Shown one piece after another: positions 31,556 through 37,492 of a stretch of DNA of 37,492 nucleotides. The notes under the pieces are model-generated. The model was not told the origin of the DNA. It did no database searches and saw only the letters and a list, made by a program, of their open reading frames with translations. Positions within the stretch are counted from its first letter, which is position 1, and every line of letters starts with the position of its first letter. The DNA comes from Clostridia bacterium (GTDB lineage: Bacteria; Bacillota; Clostridia; Oscillospirales; CAG-272), in contig JAFQOX010000137.1 in NCBI GenBank assembly GCA_017412045.1, positions 1 to 37,492 on the forward strand, written 5' to 3'. The position numbers and the translations under genes are program-made.

Positions 31556-31564
31556 GGTTGAGCC

Positions 31565-32179
31565 ATGCCGGATTATACGTTTGAAAAAGAAGCCGCCGCA
31601 AAGGGCTATAGCGCCGTTTGCGGCGTGGACGAGGCGGGCAGAGGTCCTCTGGCGGGCAACGTGGTTGCCGCGGCGGTCATTATGCCCGAGGGGCTCGTCA
31701 TCGAGGGGCTCAACGATTCCAAGAAGCTTTCCGAAAAGAAGCGCGACGCGCTGTTTGATATTATCCGTGAGAAAACCGTCTGGTCCATCGCGTGGGCAAC
31801 GCCCGCCGAGATCGACGAGCTCAATATTCTGAACGCCACCATGCTCGCCATGCGGCGCGCGGTGGAGGGGCTTCCCGAAAAGGCGGATTTTGCGCTGATC
31901 GACGGGAATTGCTCCCGCGGATTTTCCATTCCGACGCAGACGGTCGTCGGAGGCGATGCGAAATCCATGTCGATCGCGGCGGCATCCATTCTCGCCAAGG
32001 TCACGAGGGACCGTCAGTGTCTGGAGCTTGATCGCGCGTATCCGGAATACGGCTTTGCGGGACATAAGGGCTACCCGACGAAGGCGCACAGAGAAAAGGT
32101 GATCGAGATCGGGCCATGCCCCGAGCACAGAAGGAGCTTTCTCTCCTTCGTGGAGAAAGCAAAAAATGGGAAATCTTGA
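31565..32179 (+). CDS. rnhB: Ribonuclease HII
   Basis: Cleaves the RNA strand of RNA-DNA hybrids and removes misincorporated ribonucleotides. The 204-residue protein has [19 protein letters not shown] (about 21-39, containing the catalytic DE pair), a later Asp in [21 protein letters not shown] near 139-152 and [15 protein letters not shown] near 162-176. ATG 31565 follows GAGGTTGAG, 9 nt after the rbgA stop. Its 3' end overlaps the start of yraN by 14 nt. Confidence 0.96.
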   Translation: MPDYTFEKEAAAKGYSAVCGVDEAGRGPLAGNVVAAAVIMPEGLVIEGLNDSKKLSEKKRDALFDIIREKTVWSIAWATPAEIDELNILNATMLAMRRAVEGLPEKADFALIDGNCSRGFSIPTQTVVGGDAKSMSIAAASILAKVTRDRQCLELDRAYPEYGFAGHKGYPTKAHREKVIEIGPCPEHRRSFLSFVEKAKNGKS

Positions 32180-32546
32180 GACGGGCAGAGCGGGAGAGGA
32201 TTTCGCCTGCCGATACCTCCGTTCCAAGGGGTATACGGTATTACATCGCAATTACAGGAACGGTCATCTGGAAACGGATATCATCTGTGAGAATGAAACG
32301 CATATCCTTTTCGTTGAGGTGAAAAGCCGCATCGATACGGGCGTGCCGTCCCGATACGGCAGACCCGGCGCGGCGTGCCATTCCCAAAAACGGAAAAACC
32401 TCCGTCTTTGCGCGGAGGCTTATCTGCGGGAAAACAAAACGGGAAAAAAACCCCGCATCGACGTGATCGAGGTTTATCTTCGTCACGTGAGCGGGGCGTG
32501 CGTTCTTTCCGACCGTGGAATCCATCATATCGAGAACGCTTTTTGA
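32166..32546 (+). CDS. yraN: UPF0102 / YraN family nuclease-fold protein
   Basis: 126 residues with the YraN pattern: [28 protein letters not shown], then [22 protein letters not shown], and an [12 protein letters not shown] helix. The acidic ExD and ExK residues form the restriction-endonuclease-like core, but the usual GEIDLI is LETDII. The function is not established. ATG 32166 overlaps rnhB by 14 nt and uses GGAGAAAG inside rnhB as its ribosome-binding site, so the two are coupled. Confidence 0.9.
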   Translation: MGNLETGRAGEDFACRYLRSKGYTVLHRNYRNGHLETDIICENETHILFVEVKSRIDTGVPSRYGRPGAACHSQKRKNLRLCAEAYLRENKTGKKPRIDVIEVYLRHVSGACVLSDRGIHHIENAF

Positions 32547-32574
32547 GCTATGCTACGCCGTCGGGCAAAAAGAA

Positions 32575-32766
32575 TCAGTTCGTTTTTTGCTTGAAGGTTG
32601 CACAGACGGTGTCCGTGCAGGAGGTTGCGTAGCTGGGGCCGACGTTGATTTTTTCTGCCGTGCAGGTGCTGGTGCCGTCGTGGTACGCGCAGTTGGTGAC
32701 GTCGCAGGAAACGCCGTGATTTTCCTTGCAGGTCTTACAGGTTTTTTCAGAAGAATTGTAGTTCAT
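32575..32766 (-). CDS. DUF1540 small cysteine-rich protein
   Basis: 63 residues with eight cysteines (CKTCKENHGVSCDVTNC and later TSTC, SCTDTVC), in the pattern of DUF1540, a small domain frequent in Clostridia and often present in tandem; metal binding is likely from the Cys spacing but is not shown. No signal peptide. The ATG (32766-32764 on the - strand) is preceded by GGAAAGGAT. It converges on yraN with 28 nt between the stops and is transcribed away from the hairpin array upstream of it. No clear -35/-10 was found. Confidence 0.85.
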   Translation of the reverse strand: MNYNSSEKTCKTCKENHGVSCDVTNCAYHDGTSTCTAEKINVGPSYATSCTDTVCATFKQKTN

Positions 32767-32870
32767 GATCGTTCATCCTTTCCATCAAAAAATCTCGAAA
32801 GACGTTTCGTTCTTTCGTATTCTATTGTTGACCCGATCGCGCCGTTTTATGCAATCGGATCACGATTTCT

Positions 32871-33058
32871 TCACGTTTCGCACACGGTGAAGTATATCAC
32901 CGCAACGTTGAAAACATGACTGAAAATATAATCAAAATTTCATATTCCGCGTAAGCGGAATATATCACTCGCGCGCGGCGCGAATATCACTTGGACGAAG
33001 TCCAAATTTCACGTTTCGCCGCAGGCGAAATATATCACTGCAACGTTGAAAACGTTGC
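32871..33058. repeat. Array of perfect small hairpins with a near-constant TATATCAC linker
   Basis: Between DUF1540 and the phosphoesterase gene lie: CGGTGA/TCACCG (32885-32902); ATATTCCGC-GTAA-GCGGAATAT (32942-32963); TCGCGC-GCG-GCGCGA (32969-32983); TTGGAC-GAA-GTCCAA (32991-33005); TTTCGCC-GCA-GGCGAAA (33014-33030); GCAACGTT-GAA-AACGTTGC (33040-33058). Linkers are TATATCACT, ATATCAC, ATTTCACG or TATATCACT. The segment from 32871 (TCACGTTTCG) is repeated at 33009, 138 bp away, with divergence in the middle. The 309-bp gap contains no credible gene. Confidence 0.85.
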
Positions 33059-33075
33059 TCGGGGGGGATTCGAAA

Positions 33076-33828
33076 ATGGCGGTTTACGTCATTGCAGACA
33101 CGCACTTATCTCTTTCAACGAAAAAGCCGATGGATATTTTCGGATCTCGCTGGAACGGATACGTCGAAAAATTAAAAAAAGGCTGGGAGAGCCATGTAGG
33201 AGAAGATGACACCGTCGTGCTGGCGGGAGACATCTCCTGGGCAATGAATCTGGAGGAGGCAAAGGCTGACTTTGATTTCCTCGAAGCTCTGCCCGGCAAA
33301 AAAATCATACTCAAGGGCAATCACGATTATTGGTGGCAGACGATGGCAAAGCTGAACGTCTTTATTGAGAAGAACGGATACAAGACCATTCGTTTTCTGC
33401 ACAACAACGCCTATGAGGCGGAGGACTTTATCATCTGCGGCTCGCGCGGATGGTATACGGACGACAGAACGGCGCCCATTCGCGGCGCGGACGCGGCGAA
33501 GATCGTCGCCAGAGAGGTTCAGCGCGTTTCGATGAGCCTGACGGCGGGGCTCCGCTTGCAGGAGGAGGCGAGAGCGCGCGGCGAGGAAAAGGAGCTGCTT
33601 GCCTTTCTGCACTTTCCTCCGATCTTCAAGGGCTACGTCTGCGATGAGATCATTCTCGAGCTTTATCGCAAGGGCGTGGAGCGCTGTTACTTCGGTCATA
33701 TCCACGGCAATTACGATTGCGCAAGGGTGCTTTCTTATTCGGATATTGATTTTTATCTCATCTCTGCGGACTATTTGCTTTTTGAACCCTTGCGGATTGA
33801 GCCGAAAATCGGAAAAAATATGAATTAA
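33076..33828 (+). CDS. Calcineurin-like metallophosphoesterase (COG1768 type)
   Basis: 250 residues. Metal-binding motifs are D8/H10 (IADTHLS), G51-D52, GNHD at 81-84, H179 (FLHFPP) and GHIH at 207-210, the complete set for a two-metal phosphoesterase. The substrate is not known. The start is ATG 33076: MAVYVIADTHLS matches the family, while an upstream in-frame start would lie inside the hairpin array. Its ribosome-binding site is a run of seven G (33061-33067), directly after the last array hairpin. No promoter could be seen; it might lie within the array. Confidence 0.9.
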   Translation: MAVYVIADTHLSLSTKKPMDIFGSRWNGYVEKLKKGWESHVGEDDTVVLAGDISWAMNLEEAKADFDFLEALPGKKIILKGNHDYWWQTMAKLNVFIEKNGYKTIRFLHNNAYEAEDFIICGSRGWYTDDRTAPIRGADAAKIVAREVQRVSMSLTAGLRLQEEARARGEEKELLAFLHFPPIFKGYVCDEIILELYRKGVERCYFGHIHGNYDCARVLSYSDIDFYLISADYLLFEPLRIEPKIGKNMN

Positions 33829-33862
33829 ACGGGAAATGTTTTTCAAAAACGCAGAAAAAATA

Positions 33863-33891
33863 TTGACTTTTCTTTTTATAAATGGTACAAT
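33863..33891 (+). promoter_or_regulatory. Promoter for tig with extended -10
   Basis: TTGACT (33863-33868), 17 bp, TACAAT (33886-33891), with TGG directly before the -10 box (extended -10 type). It gives a leader of about 45 nt. A small stem GGTAT-CTTT-ATACC (33916-33929) lies in that leader, 2 nt before the ribosome-binding site. Confidence 0.82.
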
Positions 33892-33941
33892 CATAATTGT
33901 ATGAAAAACAAAAAAGGTATCTTTATACCATGGAGGACAAA

Positions 33942-35276
33942 ATGAAAGTATTGAATGTTGCCGAAATCGGCGCAAATCAAAAAGAGCTTGAAATTTTCAT
34001 CGATCATGAAACCTTTGAAGCAGAATGCGAAAAGGCATACAGAAAGAACGTATCCAAATTCGCGATCCCTGGCTTCAGAAAGGGCAAAGCTCCCCGTAAG
34101 ATGATCGAAAGAATGTACGGCGCAGGCGTTTTCTACGAGGATGCCATCAACGCCATTCTTCCCACCGCTTATCCCGAAGCGATCAAGGAATCCGGTCTCG
34201 ACGTCGTAAGCAATCCCGACATCGACATCAAGTCCATCGACGAAACCGGCATCGTTATCACCGCTAAGGTTTTCGTTAAGCCCGAGGTTACCGTTACCGC
34301 GTACAAGGGTCTTACCGCAACCAGAGATGCCGTAGAAATCACCGACGAAGCCGTTGACGCTGAAATCGAATCCGTTCGTAAGCGCAACGCTCGTACCATT
34401 GACGTCACCGACCGCGCTGTTGAAGACGGCGACAACGTGATCTTCGACTTCGACGGCTACGTAGACGGCGTTGCTTTCGAAGGCGGCAAGGCTGAAAAGC
34501 ACGACCTTCTCATCGGCTCCGGCAGCTTCATCCCCGGCTTCGAGGATCAGATGATCGGTAAGAACATCGGCGAAAACTTCAACGTCGTCGTAACCTTCCC
34601 CGAGGACTACCACGCAGAAGAGCTCGCAGGCAAGGAAGCTGTTTTCAAATGCTTCATCCACGAGATCAAGAAGAGCGAAATGCCCGACCTTGACGACGAA
34701 TTCGTAAAGGACGTTTCCGAATTCGATACCGTTGATGAATACAAGGCTTCCGTTAAGGCAAGCCTTACCGAAAAGGCTGAAAAGGCTGAGGATGCCAAGG
34801 TTGACGAGGCGCTCATCAAGAAGATCGTCGAAAATCTCGAAGGCGAAATCCCCGAGGTTATGTTTGAAACCGCAGCTGAAGAATGCATTCGCGACTACGA
34901 AAGCAGACTCCGTTACCAGGGCATGGATCTCGAAACCTTCATGAAGTACACCGGTCAGACCATGGAGACCCTCAAGACTCAGTTCCGTCCCCAGGCTGAA
35001 CAGAACGTAAAGACCCGCCTCGCTCTCGAATACATTGCAAAGGCTGAAAACCTCACCGCTGCTGAAGAAGAGATCGAAACCGAATATCAGAAAATCGCCG
35101 ACGCTTACGGCATTGAAGTAGACAAGGTAAAGGCAAGCATTGACGCCGCAGCGATCGCTGAAGACGTTTGCGTAGGCAAGGCCGTTCTCCTGATCCGCGA
35201 CTACGCTGAGATCACCGTCAACGAAGGTGCATCCGACGTTGTTGAAGTAGAACCCGAAGTCGTTTCCGCTGAATAA
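33942..35276 (+). CDS. tig: Trigger factor (ribosome-associated chaperone and peptidyl-prolyl isomerase)
   Basis: Binds L23 at the ribosome exit and shelters nascent chains. The 444-residue protein has the ribosome-binding signature GFRKGKAPRKMIERMYG (about 41-57), a central FKBP-type domain (about 160-240, EDGDNVIFDFDGYVDG...), and a long helical, acidic C-terminal domain with Lys/Glu-rich arms. Start ATG 33942 is set by GGAGG at 33932-33936; an ATG at 33930 overlaps that site. Codons differ from most neighbours (many GCT, GTT, CTC, AAG), consistent with high expression. A terminator separates it from clpP. Confidence 0.97.
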   Translation: MKVLNVAEIGANQKELEIFIDHETFEAECEKAYRKNVSKFAIPGFRKGKAPRKMIERMYGAGVFYEDAINAILPTAYPEAIKESGLDVVSNPDIDIKSIDETGIVITAKVFVKPEVTVTAYKGLTATRDAVEITDEAVDAEIESVRKRNARTIDVTDRAVEDGDNVIFDFDGYVDGVAFEGGKAEKHDLLIGSGSFIPGFEDQMIGKNIGENFNVVVTFPEDYHAEELAGKEAVFKCFIHEIKKSEMPDLDDEFVKDVSEFDTVDEYKASVKASLTEKAEKAEDAKVDEALIKKIVENLEGEIPEVMFETAAEECIRDYESRLRYQGMDLETFMKYTGQTMETLKTQFRPQAEQNVKTRLALEYIAKAENLTAAEEEIETEYQKIADAYGIEVDKVKASIDAAAIAEDVCVGKAVLLIRDYAEITVNEGASDVVEVEPEVVSAE

Positions 35277-35291
35277 TTTATAACAACAGTT

Positions 35292-35329
35292 CAATTCGCA
35301 GACGGTCAACGCCTGCGAATTGCATTTTT
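35292..35329 (+). terminator. Rho-independent terminator after tig
   Basis: CAATTCGCAG (35292-35301) pairs with CTGCGAATTG (35313-35322), loop of 11 nt, followed by CATTTTTA. It starts 16 nt after the tig stop. The 55 bp that follow before clpP show no clear promoter or CtsR-type operator. Confidence 0.88.
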
Positions 35330-35384
35330 AACCCCTTTTGTGACAAAAAATCCAAAAATTTTATTTTGAAAGGAATTTTATATT

Positions 35385-35969
35385 ATGGCACTTGTACCAA
35401 TGGTTGTAGAACAGACGAGCCGTGGCGAGCGTTCCTTCGATATTTACTCCCGCTTGCTTCAGGACCGCGTGATCTTCCTTTCGGATGAAGTCAACGACGT
35501 GACGGCTTCTCTGGTCGTCGCGCAGCTTCTCTTCCTGGAATCCCAGGATCCCGATAAGGACATCGTCCTTTATATCAACAGCCCCGGCGGCTCCATCACT
35601 GCCGGCATGGCAATTTTTGATACCATGAATTATATCAAATGCGACGTTTCCACCGTTTGTGTCGGTATGGCGGCGAGCATGGGCGCGTTCCTGCTGGCGG
35701 CAGGCGCGAAGGGCAAGCGTCTCGCGCTTCCCAACAGCGAAATTATGATCCATCAGCCCCTCGGCGGTATGCAGGGACAGGCGACGGATATCAAGATCCA
35801 CGCGGACAGAATCATCCGTATGCGCCGTACCCTGAACGAGATCCTCGCAAAGCAGACGGGCAGACCCGTAGAAGAAATCGAGCGCGATACGGAAAGAGAT
35901 AACTTCCTCTCCGCAGAGGAAGCGAAGGCGTACGGTCTCATCGACGAGGTTATTGACAAGAGAAAATGA
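35385..35969 (+). CDS. clpP: ATP-dependent Clp protease proteolytic subunit
   Basis: Forms the two-ring 14-mer protease chamber used by ClpX. The 194-residue protein has the catalytic triad S98 ([11 protein letters not shown]), H123 ([10 protein letters not shown]) and D172 (ERDNFLS), all in the expected segments. Length is normal. ATG 35385 follows GAAAGGA. clpX starts 10 nt after the stop. Confidence 0.98.
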   Translation: MALVPMVVEQTSRGERSFDIYSRLLQDRVIFLSDEVNDVTASLVVAQLLFLESQDPDKDIVLYINSPGGSITAGMAIFDTMNYIKCDVSTVCVGMAASMGAFLLAAGAKGKRLALPNSEIMIHQPLGGMQGQATDIKIHADRIIRMRRTLNEILAKQTGRPVEEIERDTERDNFLSAEEAKAYGLIDEVIDKRK

Positions 35970-35979
35970 GGTGATCCCC

Positions 35980-37251
35980 ATGGCGGATAATAACAAAACC
36001 CATAAGCACCACTGTTCGTTCTGCGGCAGTGAGGAAACACAGGTTTCCTTCCTCGTTCCCTCGCGGACGGGTGCGTATATCTGCGACAATTGCGTCTTTG
36101 CGATTTCGCAGCTGATCGAAGATTACGAAAACAGCGACAAGGAAGCGAAGGACGCGGATCTCACGGATTTGCCCCGTCCGAAGGAGATCAAAGCCGTTCT
36201 TGACGAATACGTCATCGGGCAGGATGCGGCGAAGATCGCGCTCTCCGTTGCGGTCTATAATCATTATAAGCGTATCTCCTCCAAGCAGGACAAGAAAAAG
36301 GGCAAGAACGAGGAGGACGACGGCGTAGAGATCCAGAAGAGCAACGTGCTTCTTCTCGGTCCCACCGGCGTCGGAAAGACCTTCCTCGCGCAGACCCTCG
36401 CGAAAACGCTGAAGGTTCCCTTTGCCATTGCCGACGCTACCACGCTGACGGAAGCGGGCTACGTGGGCGAGGACGTGGAAAACATTCTTCTCCGTCTGAT
36501 TCAGGCGGCGGATTACGACGTTTCCCTTGCGGAAAAGGGCATCATTTATATCGACGAGATCGACAAGATCTCCCGCAGAAGCGAAAACCGTTCCATCACC
36601 CGCGACGTTTCGGGCGAGGGCGTACAGCAGGCGCTTCTGAAGATCCTCGAGGGTACGGTTTCCAACGTACCTCCCCAGGGCGGCAGAAAGCACCCGGGAC
36701 AGGATTTCATTCAGGTGAATACGGAGAATATTCTCTTCATCTGTGGCGGCGCGTTTGACGGACTCGAACAGATCATCGAGCAGAGAAACGGCAAATCCAC
36801 CATCGGCTTCGGCGGCGAGATCAAATCCAAGGCCGAAAAGGAAAAGACGAATATTTATAAGAACACGACGGCGCACGACATCGTCAAATACGGACTCATT
36901 CCCGAGCTCGTCGGACGTCTGCCCGTGATCGTCGGTCTGGAAAATCTGGACAAGGATGCGCTCGCCCGTATTCTGAAGGAACCGAAAAATGCGATCGTCA
37001 AGCAGTATCAGAAGCTGTTCGGTCTGGACGGTAAGGAGCTGATCTTCACGGACGACGCGATCGAAACCATCGCCGCTCTCGCGATCGAGCGCGGTACGGG
37101 CGCGAGAGGTCTCCGTGCGATCATGGAGGAGGTCATGCTTCCCATTTCCTACGAGGCTCCCTCCAGAGACGACGTGGCTGCCATCGTTGTAAACGGCAAG
37201 GTCGTTTCCGAGCATTGCGAGCCCGAATACAGATTGAAAGCAGCAGAATAA
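35980..37251 (+). CDS. clpX: ATP-dependent Clp protease ATP-binding subunit ClpX
   Basis: Hexameric AAA+ unfoldase that feeds substrates to ClpP. The 423-residue protein has an N-terminal zinc domain with C12, C15, C35 and C38 (CSFC..CDNC), Walker A GPTGVGKT near 128-135, Walker B IIYIDEID near 188-195, and the pore and sensor segments ([32 protein letters not shown]). ATG 35980 follows GAGGTG with 6-nt spacing and begins in the family style; an earlier start would overlap clpP. It is coupled to clpP in one transcript. Confidence 0.98.
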   Translation: MADNNKTHKHHCSFCGSEETQVSFLVPSRTGAYICDNCVFAISQLIEDYENSDKEAKDADLTDLPRPKEIKAVLDEYVIGQDAAKIALSVAVYNHYKRISSKQDKKKGKNEEDDGVEIQKSNVLLLGPTGVGKTFLAQTLAKTLKVPFAIADATTLTEAGYVGEDVENILLRLIQAADYDVSLAEKGIIYIDEIDKISRRSENRSITRDVSGEGVQQALLKILEGTVSNVPPQGGRKHPGQDFIQVNTENILFICGGAFDGLEQIIEQRNGKSTIGFGGEIKSKAEKEKTNIYKNTTAHDIVKYGLIPELVGRLPVIVGLENLDKDALARILKEPKNAIVKQYQKLFGLDGKELIFTDDAIETIAALAIERGTGARGLRAIMEEVMLPISYEAPSRDDVAAIVVNGKVVSEHCEPEYRLKAAE

Positions 37252-37265
37252 CGGTATATATACCA

Positions 37266-37297
37266 TGAAACGGAGGATCCTAAGATCCCCCGTTTCA
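37266..37297. terminator. Interrupted hairpin after clpX (no T tract)
   Basis: TGAAACGG (37266-37273) pairs with CCGTTTCA (37290-37297), and inside it GGATC (37275-37279) pairs with GATCC (37284-37288) with loop CTAA, leaving one A/C mismatch. It is 15 nt after clpX. The absence of a T run makes intrinsic termination uncertain. Confidence 0.5.
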
Positions 37298-37353
37298 GAC
37301 TGTCGAAAAAGCTATGTAGAATACTCAAAAATAAAAAGTTGCACAAAAACAGA

Positions 37354-37492
37354 AAGGCTCCCTCTGGGAGGGAGCTGGATTTTGCGAAGCAAAAGACTGA
37401 GGGAGAGTGCGTAAACATCAAGTTTGATCAAAATTTTAAGTGACGCGGGCTCCTTCCGCCTCGTAAACTCGGCACCTTCCTCCCGGAGGAAG
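37354..37492. repeat. Interspersed hairpin repeat running off the right edge
   Basis: GCTCCCTC-TGG-GAGGGAGC (37357-37375) followed by TTTTGC-GAA-GCAAAA (37380-37394) and GACTGAGGGAG. Farther on, CTTCCTCC-C-GGAGGAAG (37476-37492) forms another inverted repeat at the window end. These resemble miniature repeats often seen between genes of gut Clostridia. No gene was found in 37252-37492. Confidence 0.7.

Noticed and set aside
32515-32919. Possible + strand gene of 134 codons
   Set aside because: It overlaps the well-supported DUF1540 gene antisense, includes part of the hairpin array and has no ribosome-binding site.
32871-33058. CRISPR array
   Set aside because: The repeated part is the short linker and the spaced parts are perfect palindromes of 15-22 bp. 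Spacing is irregular and no cas gene is near.
35330-35384. CtsR operator or promoter before clpP
   Set aside because: No tandem GGTCAAA-type heptads and no acceptable -10 box 16-18 bp from TTGTGA at 35338.
1-37492. tRNA, rRNA, tmRNA or complete insertion sequence
   Set aside because: No cloverleaf-like sequence, rRNA segment or transposase was recognised in any gap or frame.

Overview
The window looks like chromosomal housekeeping DNA from an uncultured, gut-type member of the Clostridia (Bacillota), probably near the Oscillospirales/Christensenellales. This rests on gene order (plsX-rnc-radical SAM-smc-ftsY; rdgB-yhbY-nadD-yqeK-LCP-rsfS-leuS; DUF177-rpmF; DUF512-der-plsY; lepB-rbgA-rnhB-yraN; tig-clpP-clpX), AGGAGG-type ribosome-binding sites, TTGACA/TATAAT promoters with 17-bp spacing, and interspersed hairpin repeats of a kind common in such genomes. 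The assignment is inference; there is no rRNA in the window. Almost every gene is on the + strand. Only a pair of polysaccharide deacetylases and one DUF1540 gene run the other way.

Layout. 1-2067: a more A/T-rich accessory stretch with the C-terminus of an unidentified protein, an ECF-like sigma factor, a membrane DUF4367 protein (probable sigma partner) and a small secreted protein, closed by a strong terminator. 2153-9658: a promoter and the plsX-rnc-radical SAM-smc-ftsY cluster (phospholipid synthesis, RNA processing, chromosome organisation, SRP targeting), without the acpP gene often found between plsX and rnc. 9758-15989: rdgB, yhbY, nadD, yqeK, an LCP cell-wall ligase, rsfS and leuS, then a terminator. 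16070-17422: a solitary GH39-like glycoside hydrolase. 17460-18348: a strong promoter, DUF177, rpmF and a terminator. 18411-21796: DUF512 radical SAM protein, der and plsY. 21836-22274: rpsT with its own promoter and terminator.

22281-22510 is a gene-free stretch with two diverged copies of a short hairpin repeat. 22543-24002 (- strand) holds a translationally coupled pair of secreted deacetylases, one of PdaA type. From 24129: trmL, then secA. Between secA and lepB lie two uncharacterised membrane proteins that share an N-terminal motif. lepB, rbgA, rnhB and yraN follow; DUF1540 converges on them. 32871-33058 is an array of perfect small hairpins separated by a near-constant TATATCAC linker, ending just before a metallophosphoesterase gene. 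The window closes with tig, clpP and clpX and with another hairpin repeat that runs off the right edge.

Together the genes serve protein biogenesis (RsfS, YhbY, Der, RbgA, S20, L32, LeuS, trigger factor, SecA, FtsY, LepB, ClpXP), envelope building (PlsX, PlsY, LCP, deacetylases) and nucleotide/genome maintenance (RdgB, NadD, YqeK, RnhB, Smc). The least explained items are the hairpin arrays, the paired membrane proteins between secA and lepB, the sigma/DUF4367/secreted-protein trio, and an RbgA with a degenerate G4 motif.
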